The notes under the pieces: generated by a model
What the model was told of the DNA's origin: nothing
Databases searched by the model: none
What the model saw: only the letters and a program-made list of their open reading frames with translations
In this document: in pieces, positions 9,147 through 18,010 of the stretch
How positions within the stretch are numbered: position 1 is the first letter of the stretch
How the letters are laid out: each line of letters opens with the position of its first letter
Program-made: the position numbers and the translations under genes
Assembly (NCBI GenBank): GCA_015492305.1
Contig: WGFJ01000012.1
Location: 1 to 44,274 of the forward strand
DNA length: 44,274 nucleotides
Direction of reading: 5' to 3'
DNA from: Deltaproteobacteria bacterium
GTDB taxonomy: Bacteria; Desulfobacterota; GWC2-55-46; S146-80

Positions 9147-9947
9147 TCAGAAGAAGGGGTTGTTTTCCCTCTCCTCGCCAACGGTTGTGGCAGGCCCGTG
9201 TCCCGGGAGGAGGATGGTGGGGTCAGGGAGGGTGAGGATCCTCTCCCTTATAGACCTGAGATGGATGGGGTAGAGTGAAGGGGGGTTACTCCTCCCTATG
9301 GAGCCTGCAAAGAGGGTGTCCCCTACAAGGCAGACCCCATCTGTAAGGTAGGAGAAGGAGTCCTGTGTGTGGCCGGGTGTGGCAAGGCACCTTACCAGCA
9401 TCCCCCCTGCCCTCACCTCCTGCCCATCCACAAGGGACCTTCCCCTGTAGACAGGGACAGAGCACTCCTTGAGGACCCTTTCAAGACCTCCGGTATGGTC
9501 ACCATGGCCGTGGGTGAGGAAGATGGCCCTCAGGGTTATACCCCTCTCCCGAAGGGCATCGAGTACAGCCTCAGGGTTGCAGGCCGTATCGATGAGGATG
9601 CCATCACCCCCCTTGAAAAGGATGTAGGCCTTCACCTCGTAGCCACCGATGTAGCCCCTTATGGTGACAAGCCTCCTATCCACCTCAGGGGGCAGGGGGG
9701 CCGGCTGGTAGCTTCCCTCTGCAATGGCAAGGAGCCTATCGGCCTTCAGACCCAGGACCCTGGCAATGGCCATCACCTCCTCCCTTCGAGGCCTCTTGCC
9801 GGAGAGGATGGCAAGGAGCCTCTCCCTGGGGATGGCTGTATCGGAGGAGAGCCTTTCCCTGTCGATGCCGAGCCCTGAAAGGGCCTTCTCCACTATGTCC
9901 GAGAACTCGTCTTCAAGGACCACTTTAACCCTCCGGAAGTATGTCAC
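9147..9947 (-). CDS. XRE-like HTH fused to a metallo-beta-lactamase fold hydrolase (glyoxalase II-like)
   Basis: A 266-residue protein. Residues about 14-75 look like an XRE-type helix-turn-helix (RERLLAILSGKRP, then EEVMAIARVLGLKADRLL). Residues about 92-262 are a metallo-beta-lactamase domain with THGHGDH (H146, H148, D150, H151), H193 in TPGHTQDS, D210 in GDTLFAG and H250 in LPGHGP, the full binuclear metal set of glyoxalase II/persulfide-dioxygenase relatives. The open frame extends upstream, but GTG at 9947 is the best start: it overlaps the cytochrome c stop as GTGA and follows GGGAGGGTAAG. GTG at 9923, after GGAGGG, is an alternative. Substrate unknown; the fusion suggests a regulator sensing a thioester or related compound, which is inference. 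Confidence 0.85.
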   Translation of the reverse strand: MTYFRRVKVVLEDEFSDIVEKALSGLGIDRERLSSDTAIPRERLLAILSGKRPRREEVMAIARVLGLKADRLLAIAEGSYQPAPLPPEVDRRLVTIRGYIGGYEVKAYILFKGGDGILIDTACNPEAVLDALRERGITLRAIFLTHGHGDHTGGLERVLKECSVPVYRGRSLVDGQEVRAGGMLVRCLATPGHTQDSFSYLTDGVCLVGDTLFAGSIGRSNPPSLYPIHLRSIRERILTLPDPTILLPGHGPATTVGEERENNPFF

Positions 9948-10675
9948 CTTACCCTCCCCATGAGGCTGAGCACATAAGATGTGAGGTGCCACCTCTCCTC
10001 CTCTGTGAGTGAGACGGCAAAGGATGGCATGGTTGTTCCATCCACACCGATGGTTATGGAGAGGTATATGTCCTCCACCCTTGGACCCCTGTTTATGATG
10101 CCATAGGTGAAGTTTGCAGGCCTGACAGGCCTGCCCCACACATCAAGGAGTAACCCAGCAGCCTTGCCACCACCCCTGCCATCCACACCATGACACACGG
10201 CACACCTCGTCCTGTACAGGGCCTTCCCCTTCTCGATGGATTCAGGGGTTCCAACAAACCCCGGGACCTTCACCTCCTTTACCAGGGGCCTTCCTGGACT
10301 CTCCTCCTCCCACCTGTCTGAGAAGGTCTTTATGTAGGCTATAACCGCATCCTTTTCGGGCTCTGGAAGGAGTCTGAAGGAGGGCATGGATGTGAGGGGA
10401 AGTCCCTGATCAATCACCCTCTTGAGATCCGAATCAAGGGGAAGGGAACCCCTTGGTGTGGACTTGAACTTGAATATCCCGGTTGTGAAGTCCCTGGGCT
10501 TCACGATGAGGTCCCTGGCGGCAATGCCATTTCCATCACCTTTCTCCCCGTGACAGCCCACACAGTACCTCTCGTAGACCTCCCTGCCCATTGCCACTTT
10601 TGACGGCTGTCCATCTACAGGGATGGGCCGCATCAGAAGGAAGGCAAGGAACACAAAGGGGCCTCTCCATCTCAT
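9944..10675 (-). CDS. Secreted diheme cytochrome c
   Basis: A 243-residue protein with a signal peptide (WRGPFVFLAFLLMRP, cleavage likely near VDG) and two class I cytochrome c domains. Heme sites are CVGCH (38-42) and CAVCH (158-162); each domain has a matching methionine in a nearly identical MPSF motif (residues 97 and 216), suggesting internal duplication. It would carry electrons in the periplasm. The reading frame has an earlier ATG at 10717, but the ATG at 10675 is preceded by AGGAGG at good spacing and starts a proper signal peptide. The hydrolase gene follows with a 4-bp overlap. Maturation would need the ccm genes at the end of the window. Confidence 0.9.
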   Translation of the reverse strand: MRWRGPFVFLAFLLMRPIPVDGQPSKVAMGREVYERYCVGCHGEKGDGNGIAARDLIVKPRDFTTGIFKFKSTPRGSLPLDSDLKRVIDQGLPLTSMPSFRLLPEPEKDAVIAYIKTFSDRWEEESPGRPLVKEVKVPGFVGTPESIEKGKALYRTRCAVCHGVDGRGGGKAAGLLLDVWGRPVRPANFTYGIINRGPRVEDIYLSITIGVDGTTMPSFAVSLTEEERWHLTSYVLSLMGRVR

Positions 10676-10744
10676 CTCCCCACCTCCTGCAATGGAGTTA
10701 TCCAGGGTGATACGCAAGAGGCATACCTTCCACCCAAACAGGGA

Positions 10745-10771
10745 TTGACAAGGTAGAGGGGTTAGGATAAT
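10745..10771 (+). promoter_or_regulatory. Probable promoter of the pnt-trehalose operon
   Basis: A perfect TTGACA (10745-10750) is followed by GATAAT (10766-10771, 5/6 match) with a short 15-bp spacer; TAATCT two bases downstream gives 17 bp with a weaker -10. It lies in the divergent gap between cytochrome c and pntAA, about 30 bp ahead of the GTG start. I see no clear promoter for the cytochrome c gene in the same gap. Confidence 0.5.
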
Positions 10772-10804
10772 CTTACCATAAAGACCTCAAAAAGGGGAAA
10801 CATT

Positions 10805-11929
10805 GTGACCGTAGGTGTTCCCAAGGAGAAAAGGGAAGGGGAGAAGAGGGTTGCCCTCATCCCTGACCATGTAAAGACCCTCACCTCCATGGGCATGGAT
10901 GTCCTTGTGGAGAAGGGGGCTGGAGAAGGGGCCTTCTTCACGGATCGCGCCTACGAGGAGGCAGGGGCGAAGGTGGTGGACGGGGTCTTCGGTGCAGGGA
11001 TCATCCTCAAGGTGAACCCCCCTGAAGAGGAAGAGGTGGAGGGGCTTGAGGAGGGAAGTCTCCTTGTGGGCTTTCTCAATCCCTTTGGCAGGCCCTCCCT
11101 CATAAAGAGGCTCTCCGAGAGGAAGGTAACGGCCCTGGCTATGGAACTCATCCCGAGGATAAGCCGTGCCCAGGCGATGGATGCCCTTTCATCCCAGGCC
11201 TCTGTGGCTGGTTACAAGGCGGTCCTCATGGCCGCTGACTCGATACAGAAGTTCTTCCCCATGCTCACCACCGCTGCAGGGACCATACCACCGGCAAGGG
11301 TCTTTGTCATAGGTGCCGGGGTTGCAGGGCTTCAGGCAATAGCCACGGCAAGGAGGCTTGGCGCCATTGTGGAGGCCTTCGACATAAGGCCTGAGGTTAA
11401 GGAGGAGGTCGAAAGCCTTGGTGGCAGGTTCGTGATGGTGGAGGCACAGGAAGAGGTGAGGACCGAGGGTGGCTATGCAAAGGAGGTATCGGAGAGGACA
11501 AAGGAGAGGGAAAGGGAGGTCCTGGCAGAGCACATAAAGGCCGCTGATGCGGTGATCACAACGGCCCTTACGGCGGGCAGGAAGGCGCCCATCCTCATAA
11601 CAGAGGAGATGGTCTCTTCCATGAAACCCGGCTCTATCATCATAGACCTTGCTGCAGAAGGTGGGGGCAACTGTGAACTCACAAGGCCAGGGGAGACCGT
11701 CACCCACGGGGATGTGAAGGTCATCGGTCCTGTCAACCTGCCATCCACCATGGCCCACCACGCAAGCAGGATGTACGGCAAGAACCTCCTCTCCCTCTTG
11801 AGGGAGATCATCAAGGACGGGCAGGTGGTGATCGACCTTGAGGATGAGGTCATAGGGAGTATATGCGTGGTCTACAGGGGAGAGATAAGGAACAGGAGGG
11901 TCCTTGAGGCCCTTGAAAGGAGGGAGTGA
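10805..11929 (+). CDS. pntAA: NAD(P) transhydrogenase subunit alpha, part 1 (NAD(H)-binding dI)
   Basis: A 374-residue cytosolic subunit that binds NAD(H) and exchanges hydride with the NADP-binding subunit. The alanine dehydrogenase/PNT N-terminal domain starts GVPKEKREGEKRVALIP; the Rossmann domain has GAGVAGLQAIATARRLGA near residue 175. The C-terminal part is separate (next gene), so this is the three-subunit form. The start is GTG at 10805, after AAGGGG. The stop TGA overlaps the next ATG by one base. The operon continues without a break through pntB into trehalose genes, so NADPH supply and solute synthesis appear co-expressed. Confidence 0.95.
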   Translation: MTVGVPKEKREGEKRVALIPDHVKTLTSMGMDVLVEKGAGEGAFFTDRAYEEAGAKVVDGVFGAGIILKVNPPEEEEVEGLEEGSLLVGFLNPFGRPSLIKRLSERKVTALAMELIPRISRAQAMDALSSQASVAGYKAVLMAADSIQKFFPMLTTAAGTIPPARVFVIGAGVAGLQAIATARRLGAIVEAFDIRPEVKEEVESLGGRFVMVEAQEEVRTEGGYAKEVSERTKEREREVLAEHIKAADAVITTALTAGRKAPILITEEMVSSMKPGSIIIDLAAEGGGNCELTRPGETVTHGDVKVIGPVNLPSTMAHHASRMYGKNLLSLLREIIKDGQVVIDLEDEVIGSICVVYRGEIRNRRVLEALERRE

Positions 11930-12219
11930 TGGGGATCGTAGACAGCCTCTTTGTCTTTGTCCTGGCCATGCTCGTCGGCTTTGAGGTGATCACAAAGGTC
12001 CCGCCAACCCTTCACACCCCCCTCATGTCAGGGGCGAATGCCATATCAGGGATCACCATCGTGGGGGCCCTCCTCGTTGCAGCCCATTCCGACTCACCCC
12101 TTACAGAGGTCATAGCCTTCGTTGCCATCGTAATGGCAACGGTGAATGTGGTGGGAGGCTTCCTTGTAACGGACAGGATGCTACAGATGTTCAGGAAGGA
12201 GACCCGGAAGAAGGCATAG
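11929..12219 (+). CDS. pntAB: NAD(P) transhydrogenase subunit alpha, part 2 (membrane)
   Basis: A membrane protein of 96 residues with three helices, forming part of the proton-translocating dII domain. SGANAISGITIVGALL is characteristic of PntAB. AGGAGG at 11918-11923 sits 5 bp before the ATG at 11929, favouring it over the GTG at 11926; the ATG shares its first base with the pntAA stop. It ends one base before the pntB start. Confidence 0.93.
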   Translation: MGIVDSLFVFVLAMLVGFEVITKVPPTLHTPLMSGANAISGITIVGALLVAAHSDSPLTEVIAFVAIVMATVNVVGGFLVTDRMLQMFRKETRKKA

Positions 12220-12220
12220 C

Positions 12221-13588
12221 ATGAAAGCCCTTGTAGAACTCATCTACCTCCTTTCTGTGATACTCTTTGTTGCAGGCCTCAGATACCTCAACTCCCCTGC
12301 AACGGCAAGGAGGGGAAACCTCCTTGCATCCGTGGGGATGGCCCTTGCCATCGCAGCAACCCTTGCCGGAAAGGGGATCAGCCACCTGTGGATCATCCTC
12401 GCAGGTCTCCTTGCCGGGTCCATCATAGGGGCTGTGGCTGCAAGGAAGGTGAAGATGACCGCCATGCCCCAGATGGTAGGGCTCCTGAACGGACTTGGTG
12501 GTGGCGCTTCTGCCCTTGTGGCTACAGGGGAGTTTGTGAGGCTGAGCCCTTCCATCCCCCTCGATACGGTGGTCACCATCATCCTCAGCCTCCTCATAGG
12601 TGGTGTCACCTTCACGGGAAGCCTCGTTGCCTTCGGTAAGCTCCAGGGCCTTGTGAAGGGGACCCCCACAGTCCTCCCCCTCCACAGGGCTGTAACAATC
12701 CTCCTTTCCATCGCCTTCCTCCTCCTCTCCTTCTCCCTCCACATCTCACCCCTTGCTGTCTTCACCACCATGGCCATCATATCCCTCATCCTCGGGGTCC
12801 TCCTCGTCATACCCATAGGTGGGGCCGATATGCCCGTTGCCATATCACTGCTCAACTCCTTCTCCGGTCTTGCCGCAAGCGGGGCAGGGTTCGTCCTTAA
12901 GAACAACATGCTCATCGTTGCAGGTGCCCTTGTCGGGGCGGCAGGGATGATCCTCACCTTCATCATGTGCAGGGCCATGGGAAGGTCCCTGCTCCATGTC
13001 CTCTTCGGTGCCTTCGGGGGGAAGGAGGAGCTTGCAGAGGAGGCAGGGGAAAGGCGTGTGAGGTCCATAGATGTTGAAGAGGCGGCCATGATCCTTGCCT
13101 ATGCCAGGTCCGTCATCATAGTGCCTGGATACGGTATGGCCGTTGCCCAGGCCCACCATGCCGTAAGGGAGCTTGCAGATGAGCTTGAGGCAAGGGGTGT
13201 GGAGGTGAAGTTCGCCATCCACCCTGTGGCAGGCAGGATGCCGGGCCACATGAATGTCCTCCTCGCAGAGGCAAATGTCCCCTACTCGAAGCTCTACGAC
13301 ATGGACGACATAAACCCTGAGTTTGAGAGGACCGATGTGGCCCTTGTCATAGGGGCAAGCGATATAGTGAACCCGGCAGCACGCCACAAGAAGGGAAGCC
13401 CCATATACGGCATGCCCATACTGGAGGTGGACAGGGCAAGGCAGGTCATCGTGATCAAGAGGAGCCTGAGCCCTGGCTTCTCAGGGGTGGAGAACGAGCT
13501 CTTCTACAACCCCAAGACGATGATGCTCTTTGGCGGAGCCAGGGATGTCGTCCAGGAGCTCATAAAGGAGGTGAAGAGGCTTGACTGA
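12221..13588 (+). CDS. pntB: NAD(P) transhydrogenase subunit beta
   Basis: A 455-residue protein with an N-terminal membrane half (about eight or nine helices to about residue 265) and a C-terminal NADP(H)-binding dIII domain. The dIII signatures VPGYGMAVAQAHHAV, FAIHPVAGRMPGHMNVLLAEA, YGMPILEVDRA and KRSLSPGFSGVENELF are intact. It couples proton entry to reduction of NADP by NADH. It follows pntAB by one base, and its 3' end overlaps the next gene by 8 bp; a perfect AAAGGAGGTGA (13564-13574) inside pntB serves that gene. Confidence 0.96.
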   Translation: MKALVELIYLLSVILFVAGLRYLNSPATARRGNLLASVGMALAIAATLAGKGISHLWIILAGLLAGSIIGAVAARKVKMTAMPQMVGLLNGLGGGASALVATGEFVRLSPSIPLDTVVTIILSLLIGGVTFTGSLVAFGKLQGLVKGTPTVLPLHRAVTILLSIAFLLLSFSLHISPLAVFTTMAIISLILGVLLVIPIGGADMPVAISLLNSFSGLAASGAGFVLKNNMLIVAGALVGAAGMILTFIMCRAMGRSLLHVLFGAFGGKEELAEEAGERRVRSIDVEEAAMILAYARSVIIVPGYGMAVAQAHHAVRELADELEARGVEVKFAIHPVAGRMPGHMNVLLAEANVPYSKLYDMDDINPEFERTDVALVIGASDIVNPAARHKKGSPIYGMPILEVDRARQVIVIKRSLSPGFSGVENELFYNPKTMMLFGGARDVVQELIKEVKRLD

Positions 13589-14237
13589 GGATGTGAGGCC
13601 CTTTGTTGTGAAGGACTGCACCCTTGTGGCCATTGCAACCGGTGACAGGGCCCAGAACCTCAAGGAACTCAGGGAGAGGCTCCTGACCATCCACCCGGGA
13701 AGCATATACTACCACTTCTGGGGTGGCCACCTCCGCCCCAAGTTTGTTGATCCCGAATACAACAACGACTTTGCAGCATGGGTGAAGCATGCCCTCCATG
13801 ACACGGCCCTGGCAGAGCGCCTTGCCATAGTGGACCCCACTTGGTTCCCCAACATAGAGGACCTGAGGAAGGAGGTCCTTGAGATCATAGAGGAGAGGCT
13901 TGATGAGACGGAGTGGATCCCCTGGGCAAAGAGGGAGGAGCAGTTCCACTTCATAAGGGCCCAGATGATCATCTTCAGCACAAGGTGCCTCATAAAGAGA
14001 CCGGAGGACCTCCTCAGGATGATCCCCCACCTGTCTGAAGGGAGCATCTTCTACCACTTCATAGATGCAAGGAGGAGGACAGAAGGGGGGGTGAACGACT
14101 TCTGTGCCTGGCTGCATCTTTTCGGCGAGAGGTACCAGGACCTCTGTGCAAGGCTCTGTGCCATAGACCCCTACTTCGTCACCCTTGCTGAACTGAGGGA
14201 AGAGCTCCTTTCCGTCCTGAAAGGGTACTTCCAGTGA
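13581..14237 (+). CDS. DUF5752-like protein with internal duplication, partner of trehalose synthase
   Basis: A 218-residue soluble protein that I associate from memory with DUF5752; no function is known. It is an internal tandem duplication: residues about 10-107 and 125-213 share GSI(Y/F)YHF (40-46 and 154-160), an NDFxAW segment, a following I/V-DP turn and an LxxLRxE helix. Conserved aromatic and histidine residues recur in both halves, hinting at a pseudo-symmetric ligand or protein-binding fold. The start is TTG at 13581, chosen because a perfect AAAGGAGGTGA ribosome site lies 6 bp upstream; GTG at 13593 is weaker. It overlaps pntB by 8 bp and the glycosyltransferase by 4 bp, implying tight co-production with the latter. 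Confidence 0.8.
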   Translation: MTEDVRPFVVKDCTLVAIATGDRAQNLKELRERLLTIHPGSIYYHFWGGHLRPKFVDPEYNNDFAAWVKHALHDTALAERLAIVDPTWFPNIEDLRKEVLEIIEERLDETEWIPWAKREEQFHFIRAQMIIFSTRCLIKRPEDLLRMIPHLSEGSIFYHFIDARRRTEGGVNDFCAWLHLFGERYQDLCARLCAIDPYFVTLAELREELLSVLKGYFQ

Positions 14238-15478
14238 CGGAACTCCTGGAGACATACGCCCCCATTGCAGGGGCAGAGGAGATAGAGAGGATAAGGCAAC
14301 TCTCCCAGCACCTCAGGGGGGCAAGGGTGGTCCATGTAAACGCAACGAGGGTTGGTGGAGGGGTGGCAGAGATACTCTCAAAACTGGTCCCCCTCAAGAA
14401 GGAACTGGGCCTTGAAGTCCACTGGGAGGTGATAAAGGGTGACAGGGACTTCTTCCACTGCACAAAGTCCATACACAACGCCCTCCACGGCACCCACATA
14501 GACATATCCTCGGAGATGCTGAAACACTACGAAGAGACGAACAGGAGGAACGCTGAAGAACTGCAACCCCTCCTGAGGGAGGCAGACTTCGTCTTCATCC
14601 ACGACCCACAGCCGGCAATGATACAGCGCTTCATCCCGGAAAGGAAGGGGAAATGGATCTGGAGGTGCCACATAGACATCAGCCATCCCTACAGGCCTGT
14701 ATGGAAGTACCTGAGGGAGTCCCTCCTCTCCTACGATGCAAGTGTCTTCCACATCGCCGATTTCGCCCACTCCCTCCCCCACCTCCAGTATGTGATACCC
14801 CCGAGCATTGACCCTCTGAGCGAGAAGAACATAGATCTGCCGGAAGAAGAGATCCAGTCCGTGGCAGACCGCTTCGGCCTTGACCTGGAAAGGCCCATGA
14901 TCATCCAGGTCTCAAGGTTCGACCGCTTGAAGGACCCCATAGGGGTGATCCATGCCTACCGGCTGGTGAAGACCTTTGTACCCTCCCTGCAGCTTGTCCT
15001 TGCCGGCGGGATCGCAGCCGATGATCCAGAGGGAGAGGCCGTGTTCGAGGAGGTCACCATCGCTGCTGGAAACGACCCGGACATACACCTGCTCCTCCTC
15101 CCGCCCGATGCCCACAGGACGATAAACGCCCTCCAGAGGATGGCTGAGATAGTGCTTCAGAAGTCCATAAGGGAGGGCTTTGGCCTCACCGTCACCGAGG
15201 CCATGTGGAAGGGAAGGCCCGTTGTGGGGGGGAACACCGGGGGGATAAGGCTTCAGGTGATAAACCACCACACAGGCTTCCTCGTTGACACACCGGAAGG
15301 GGCTGCCCTCAGGGTGAGATACCTCCTTCGCCATCCCAACATAAGGGAGGAGATGGGGAGGAAGGGCAGAAGGTTTGTAAGGGAGAACTTCCTCATCACC
15401 CGTCAGTTGAGGGAGTACCTCACACTCATGCTCATACTCCTCCACGGTGATATGGAGAGGCTCGAGATAGGAGGGTAA
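14234..15478 (+). CDS. treT: Trehalose glycosyltransferring synthase (TreT-like, GT4)
   Basis: A 414-residue GT-B glycosyltransferase of family GT4. The N-terminal HVNATRVGGGVAEIL and FFHCTKSIHNALHG segments are typical of TreT, which makes trehalose directly from an NDP-glucose and glucose. The C-terminal nucleotide-sugar domain has the EGFGLTVTEAMWKGRPVV signature. Cytoplasmic. GTG start at 14234 overlaps the preceding stop as GTGA. Related GT4 enzymes make other glucosides, so the exact acceptor is not proven, but the N-terminal match and the OtsA gene two positions downstream support trehalose. Confidence 0.87.
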   Translation: MTELLETYAPIAGAEEIERIRQLSQHLRGARVVHVNATRVGGGVAEILSKLVPLKKELGLEVHWEVIKGDRDFFHCTKSIHNALHGTHIDISSEMLKHYEETNRRNAEELQPLLREADFVFIHDPQPAMIQRFIPERKGKWIWRCHIDISHPYRPVWKYLRESLLSYDASVFHIADFAHSLPHLQYVIPPSIDPLSEKNIDLPEEEIQSVADRFGLDLERPMIIQVSRFDRLKDPIGVIHAYRLVKTFVPSLQLVLAGGIAADDPEGEAVFEEVTIAAGNDPDIHLLLLPPDAHRTINALQRMAEIVLQKSIREGFGLTVTEAMWKGRPVVGGNTGGIRLQVINHHTGFLVDTPEGAALRVRYLLRHPNIREEMGRKGRRFVRENFLITRQLREYLTLMLILLHGDMERLEIGG

Positions 15479-15481
15479 GCT

Positions 15482-16540
15482 ATGGATCTCCTGGACATCA
15501 CCTTCTACGGAAACACCCTTAAGGCCTGGCTCTTCTCATCCTTCCTGGTCGTTGTCCTCACGGTTGCCTTTCACCACTTCAAGAAGATCCTCCACCGGTG
15601 GATGAGGACCCTTTCGGAAAGGACCGAGACGGATATAGACAACCTCATTGCAGACCTCATGGGGAAGACAAAGACGGTCTTCCTCTTCCTCCTTGCCCTT
15701 TACATAGGCTCCCTCTTCCTCACCCTCCCGGGCAAGGTGTCGTCCCTCATAAAGGCGGTGGTGGTGATCGCCTTCTTCATCCAGACGGCCCTGTGGGGGA
15801 ACGGCTTCATGGACTTCTGGATCGGCCGCTACAAGCAGAGATACCTTGAAGAGGATCCATCAAGGGCGACCACCATCGCTGCCCTTGGTTTCATAGGGAG
15901 GCTCATCTTCTACTCCATCATCCTCCTCCTTGCCCTCGACAACATAGGCATCGACATAACCACCCTTGTTGCGGGTCTGGGCATAGGGGGTATAGCCGTT
16001 GCCCTTGCGGTCCAGAGCATCCTCGGTGATCTCTTTGCCTCCCTTTCCATAGTCCTTGACAAGCCCTTTGTAATAGGGGACTTCATCATAGTGGACGATC
16101 TCCTGGGGACGGTGGAGCACATCGGTCTCAAGACCACAAGGATAAGGAGCCTTTACGGGGAGCAGATCATATTCTCCAACACAGACCTCCTCAAGAGCAG
16201 GATCAGGAACTACAAGAGGATGTTCGAGAGGAGGATCGTCTTCACCATCGGGGTCGTCTACCAGACCCCCTACGAGAAGCTACAGGCCATACCCGGCATG
16301 ATCCAGGAGATAATAGAGTCACAGGAGCTCACACGCTTTGACAGGGCCCATTTCAAGACATACGGCCCCTACTCGCTGGACTTCGAGATCGTCTACTACG
16401 TGAAGAGCCCTGATTACAAGACCTACATGGACATACAGCAGGCCATAAACCTTGCCATATACAGGCGATTCGAGGAGGAGGGCATAGAGTTTGCGTATCC
16501 CACCCAGACCCTTTACATCGAGAAGGGGGCAACCTCATGA
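15482..16540 (+). CDS. MscS-family small-conductance mechanosensitive channel
   Basis: A 352-residue inner-membrane protein with about four helices, then the pore-lining third helix of the MscS family (GLGIGGIAVALAVQSILGDL, near residues 163-182) and the SIVLDKPFVIGDFI start of the beta domain. A cytoplasmic alpha/beta cage follows. It has more N-terminal helices than E. coli MscS (three). It should open under membrane tension to vent solutes on hypo-osmotic shock, which fits its place between two trehalose-synthesis genes. GGAGGGTAAGCT precedes the ATG; its stop overlaps otsA as ATGA. Confidence 0.92.
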   Translation: MDLLDITFYGNTLKAWLFSSFLVVVLTVAFHHFKKILHRWMRTLSERTETDIDNLIADLMGKTKTVFLFLLALYIGSLFLTLPGKVSSLIKAVVVIAFFIQTALWGNGFMDFWIGRYKQRYLEEDPSRATTIAALGFIGRLIFYSIILLLALDNIGIDITTLVAGLGIGGIAVALAVQSILGDLFASLSIVLDKPFVIGDFIIVDDLLGTVEHIGLKTTRIRSLYGEQIIFSNTDLLKSRIRNYKRMFERRIVFTIGVVYQTPYEKLQAIPGMIQEIIESQELTRFDRAHFKTYGPYSLDFEIVYYVKSPDYKTYMDIQQAINLAIYRRFEEEGIEFAYPTQTLYIEKGATS

Positions 16541-18006
16541 AGGGAAGGCTCATCATCGCATCCAACAGGCTTCCCATAGTCCTTACAAAGGAAGGGAAGG
16601 ACTGGAAGGTCGAGGAGGGGACAGGCGGTCTTGTGACGGCCCTTGTCCCTGTCCTGAAGAACAGGGGAGGCATATGGATAGGATGGCCGGGCACCACAGG
16701 AGACAGGGAGGAAATAGAGGAGGTCATCTCCGGTGCCACAAGGGATTCAGGATACAGGTTCGGCATCGTCCACCTCGAGCCACAGGAGATAGATGGATTC
16801 TACTACGGCTTTGCAAACGAGATCCTCTGGCCCCTCTTCCACGACCTCCAGACCCATTGCAACTTCGACCCCTCCTACTGGGATGCCTACATCAGGGTGA
16901 ACAGGAAGTTTGCAGCCAAGATAGCGGAAAACTACCAGAGGGGTGATTACATCTGGATCCATGACTACCACCTCATGGCGGTGGCCCGGGAACTGAGGAG
17001 GATGGGGATAGACTCGGAGACGGGCTTCTTCCTCCACATACCCTTCCCCTCCCTCGACATATTCCTCAAGCTTCCCTGGAGGTTCCAGATCCTGAAGGCC
17101 CTGCTCCACTACGACCTCATAGGTTTCCAGACCGTAAGGGACAGGACCAACTTCGTCCAGTGCGTGAAGACCCTCTTCAAGGACATCACCATCCAGGGAA
17201 GGGGAAGGGTCCTCAAGGCCTTCACAGGGGAAAGGGAGGTCGGGCTCGGTGTGTTCCCCATAAGCATAGACTTCCACGCCTTTGCAAGGAAGGCCATATC
17301 CGATGAGGTGGCCAAGAGGGCGTGGTACATCCATGAGGACCTGCCAAACAGGCATCTCATCCTGGGCATCGACCGCCTGGATTACACAAAGGGCATCCCC
17401 CATAAGCTCCAGGCCTACAAGAGGGCCCTCCTCAACTTCCCTGACCTGAGGAGGAAGGTCACCCTCATACAGGTGGTGGTGCCGAGCAGGAAGAGGATAC
17501 CAAGGTATGAGGAACTGAAGACCCAGATCGACCGCCTTGTGGGGGAGATAAACGGTGAATTCACCGAATCAGGATGGGTGCCTGTACATTACATCTTCAG
17601 GCGCCTGTCCACAACGGAACTCCTTGCCTACTACAGGACATCGGAGATCGCCCTCATAACCCCCCTTAAGGACGGGATGAACCTGGTTGCAAAGGAGTAC
17701 TGTGCCGCCAATGTGGACGAGAATGGGGTCCTCATACTGAGCGAGTTTGCAGGTGCCGCCTCACAGCTCCACAGATGGGCCATCCTCGTCAACCCCTACG
17801 ATGTGGAAGGGGTGGCAGAGGCCATCTACAGGGCCTTTACCATGCCCGGGGAGGAGAGGCAGAGGAGGATGAAGGCCCTGAGGAGGTCCATAAGGGAGTA
17901 CGACATATACTGGTGGGTCGATTCCTTCCTGAGGGCAGGGATCGCCAGGGACCTCAGGGACTTCCCCCTCATGGAGGAGTACATACCCCAGGAGGTGAAG
18001 ACATGA
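16537..18006 (+). CDS. otsA: Alpha,alpha-trehalose-6-phosphate synthase
   Basis: A 489-residue GT20 enzyme that joins UDP-glucose and glucose-6-phosphate into trehalose-6-phosphate. Landmarks are IIASNRLP at the N-terminus, [29 protein letters not shown] and [15 protein letters not shown] near the C-terminus. Closely related glucosylglycerol-phosphate synthases share most motifs, so acceptor specificity is not certain. No trehalose-6-phosphate phosphatase (otsB) is attached or found nearby. ATG overlaps the mscS stop by 4 bp. It ends the operon, 4 bp from the stop of the convergent M48 protease gene. Confidence 0.93.
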   Translation: MKGRLIIASNRLPIVLTKEGKDWKVEEGTGGLVTALVPVLKNRGGIWIGWPGTTGDREEIEEVISGATRDSGYRFGIVHLEPQEIDGFYYGFANEILWPLFHDLQTHCNFDPSYWDAYIRVNRKFAAKIAENYQRGDYIWIHDYHLMAVARELRRMGIDSETGFFLHIPFPSLDIFLKLPWRFQILKALLHYDLIGFQTVRDRTNFVQCVKTLFKDITIQGRGRVLKAFTGEREVGLGVFPISIDFHAFARKAISDEVAKRAWYIHEDLPNRHLILGIDRLDYTKGIPHKLQAYKRALLNFPDLRRKVTLIQVVVPSRKRIPRYEELKTQIDRLVGEINGEFTESGWVPVHYIFRRLSTTELLAYYRTSEIALITPLKDGMNLVAKEYCAANVDENGVLILSEFAGAASQLHRWAILVNPYDVEGVAEAIYRAFTMPGEERQRRMKALRRSIREYDIYWWVDSFLRAGIARDLRDFPLMEEYIPQEVKT

Positions 18007-18010
18007 CCCA

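Noticed and set aside
12244-13089. 281-codon minus-strand open frame opposite pntB
   Set aside because: Antisense to conserved PntB with no domain or start signal; Met/Arg/Pro-rich shadow.
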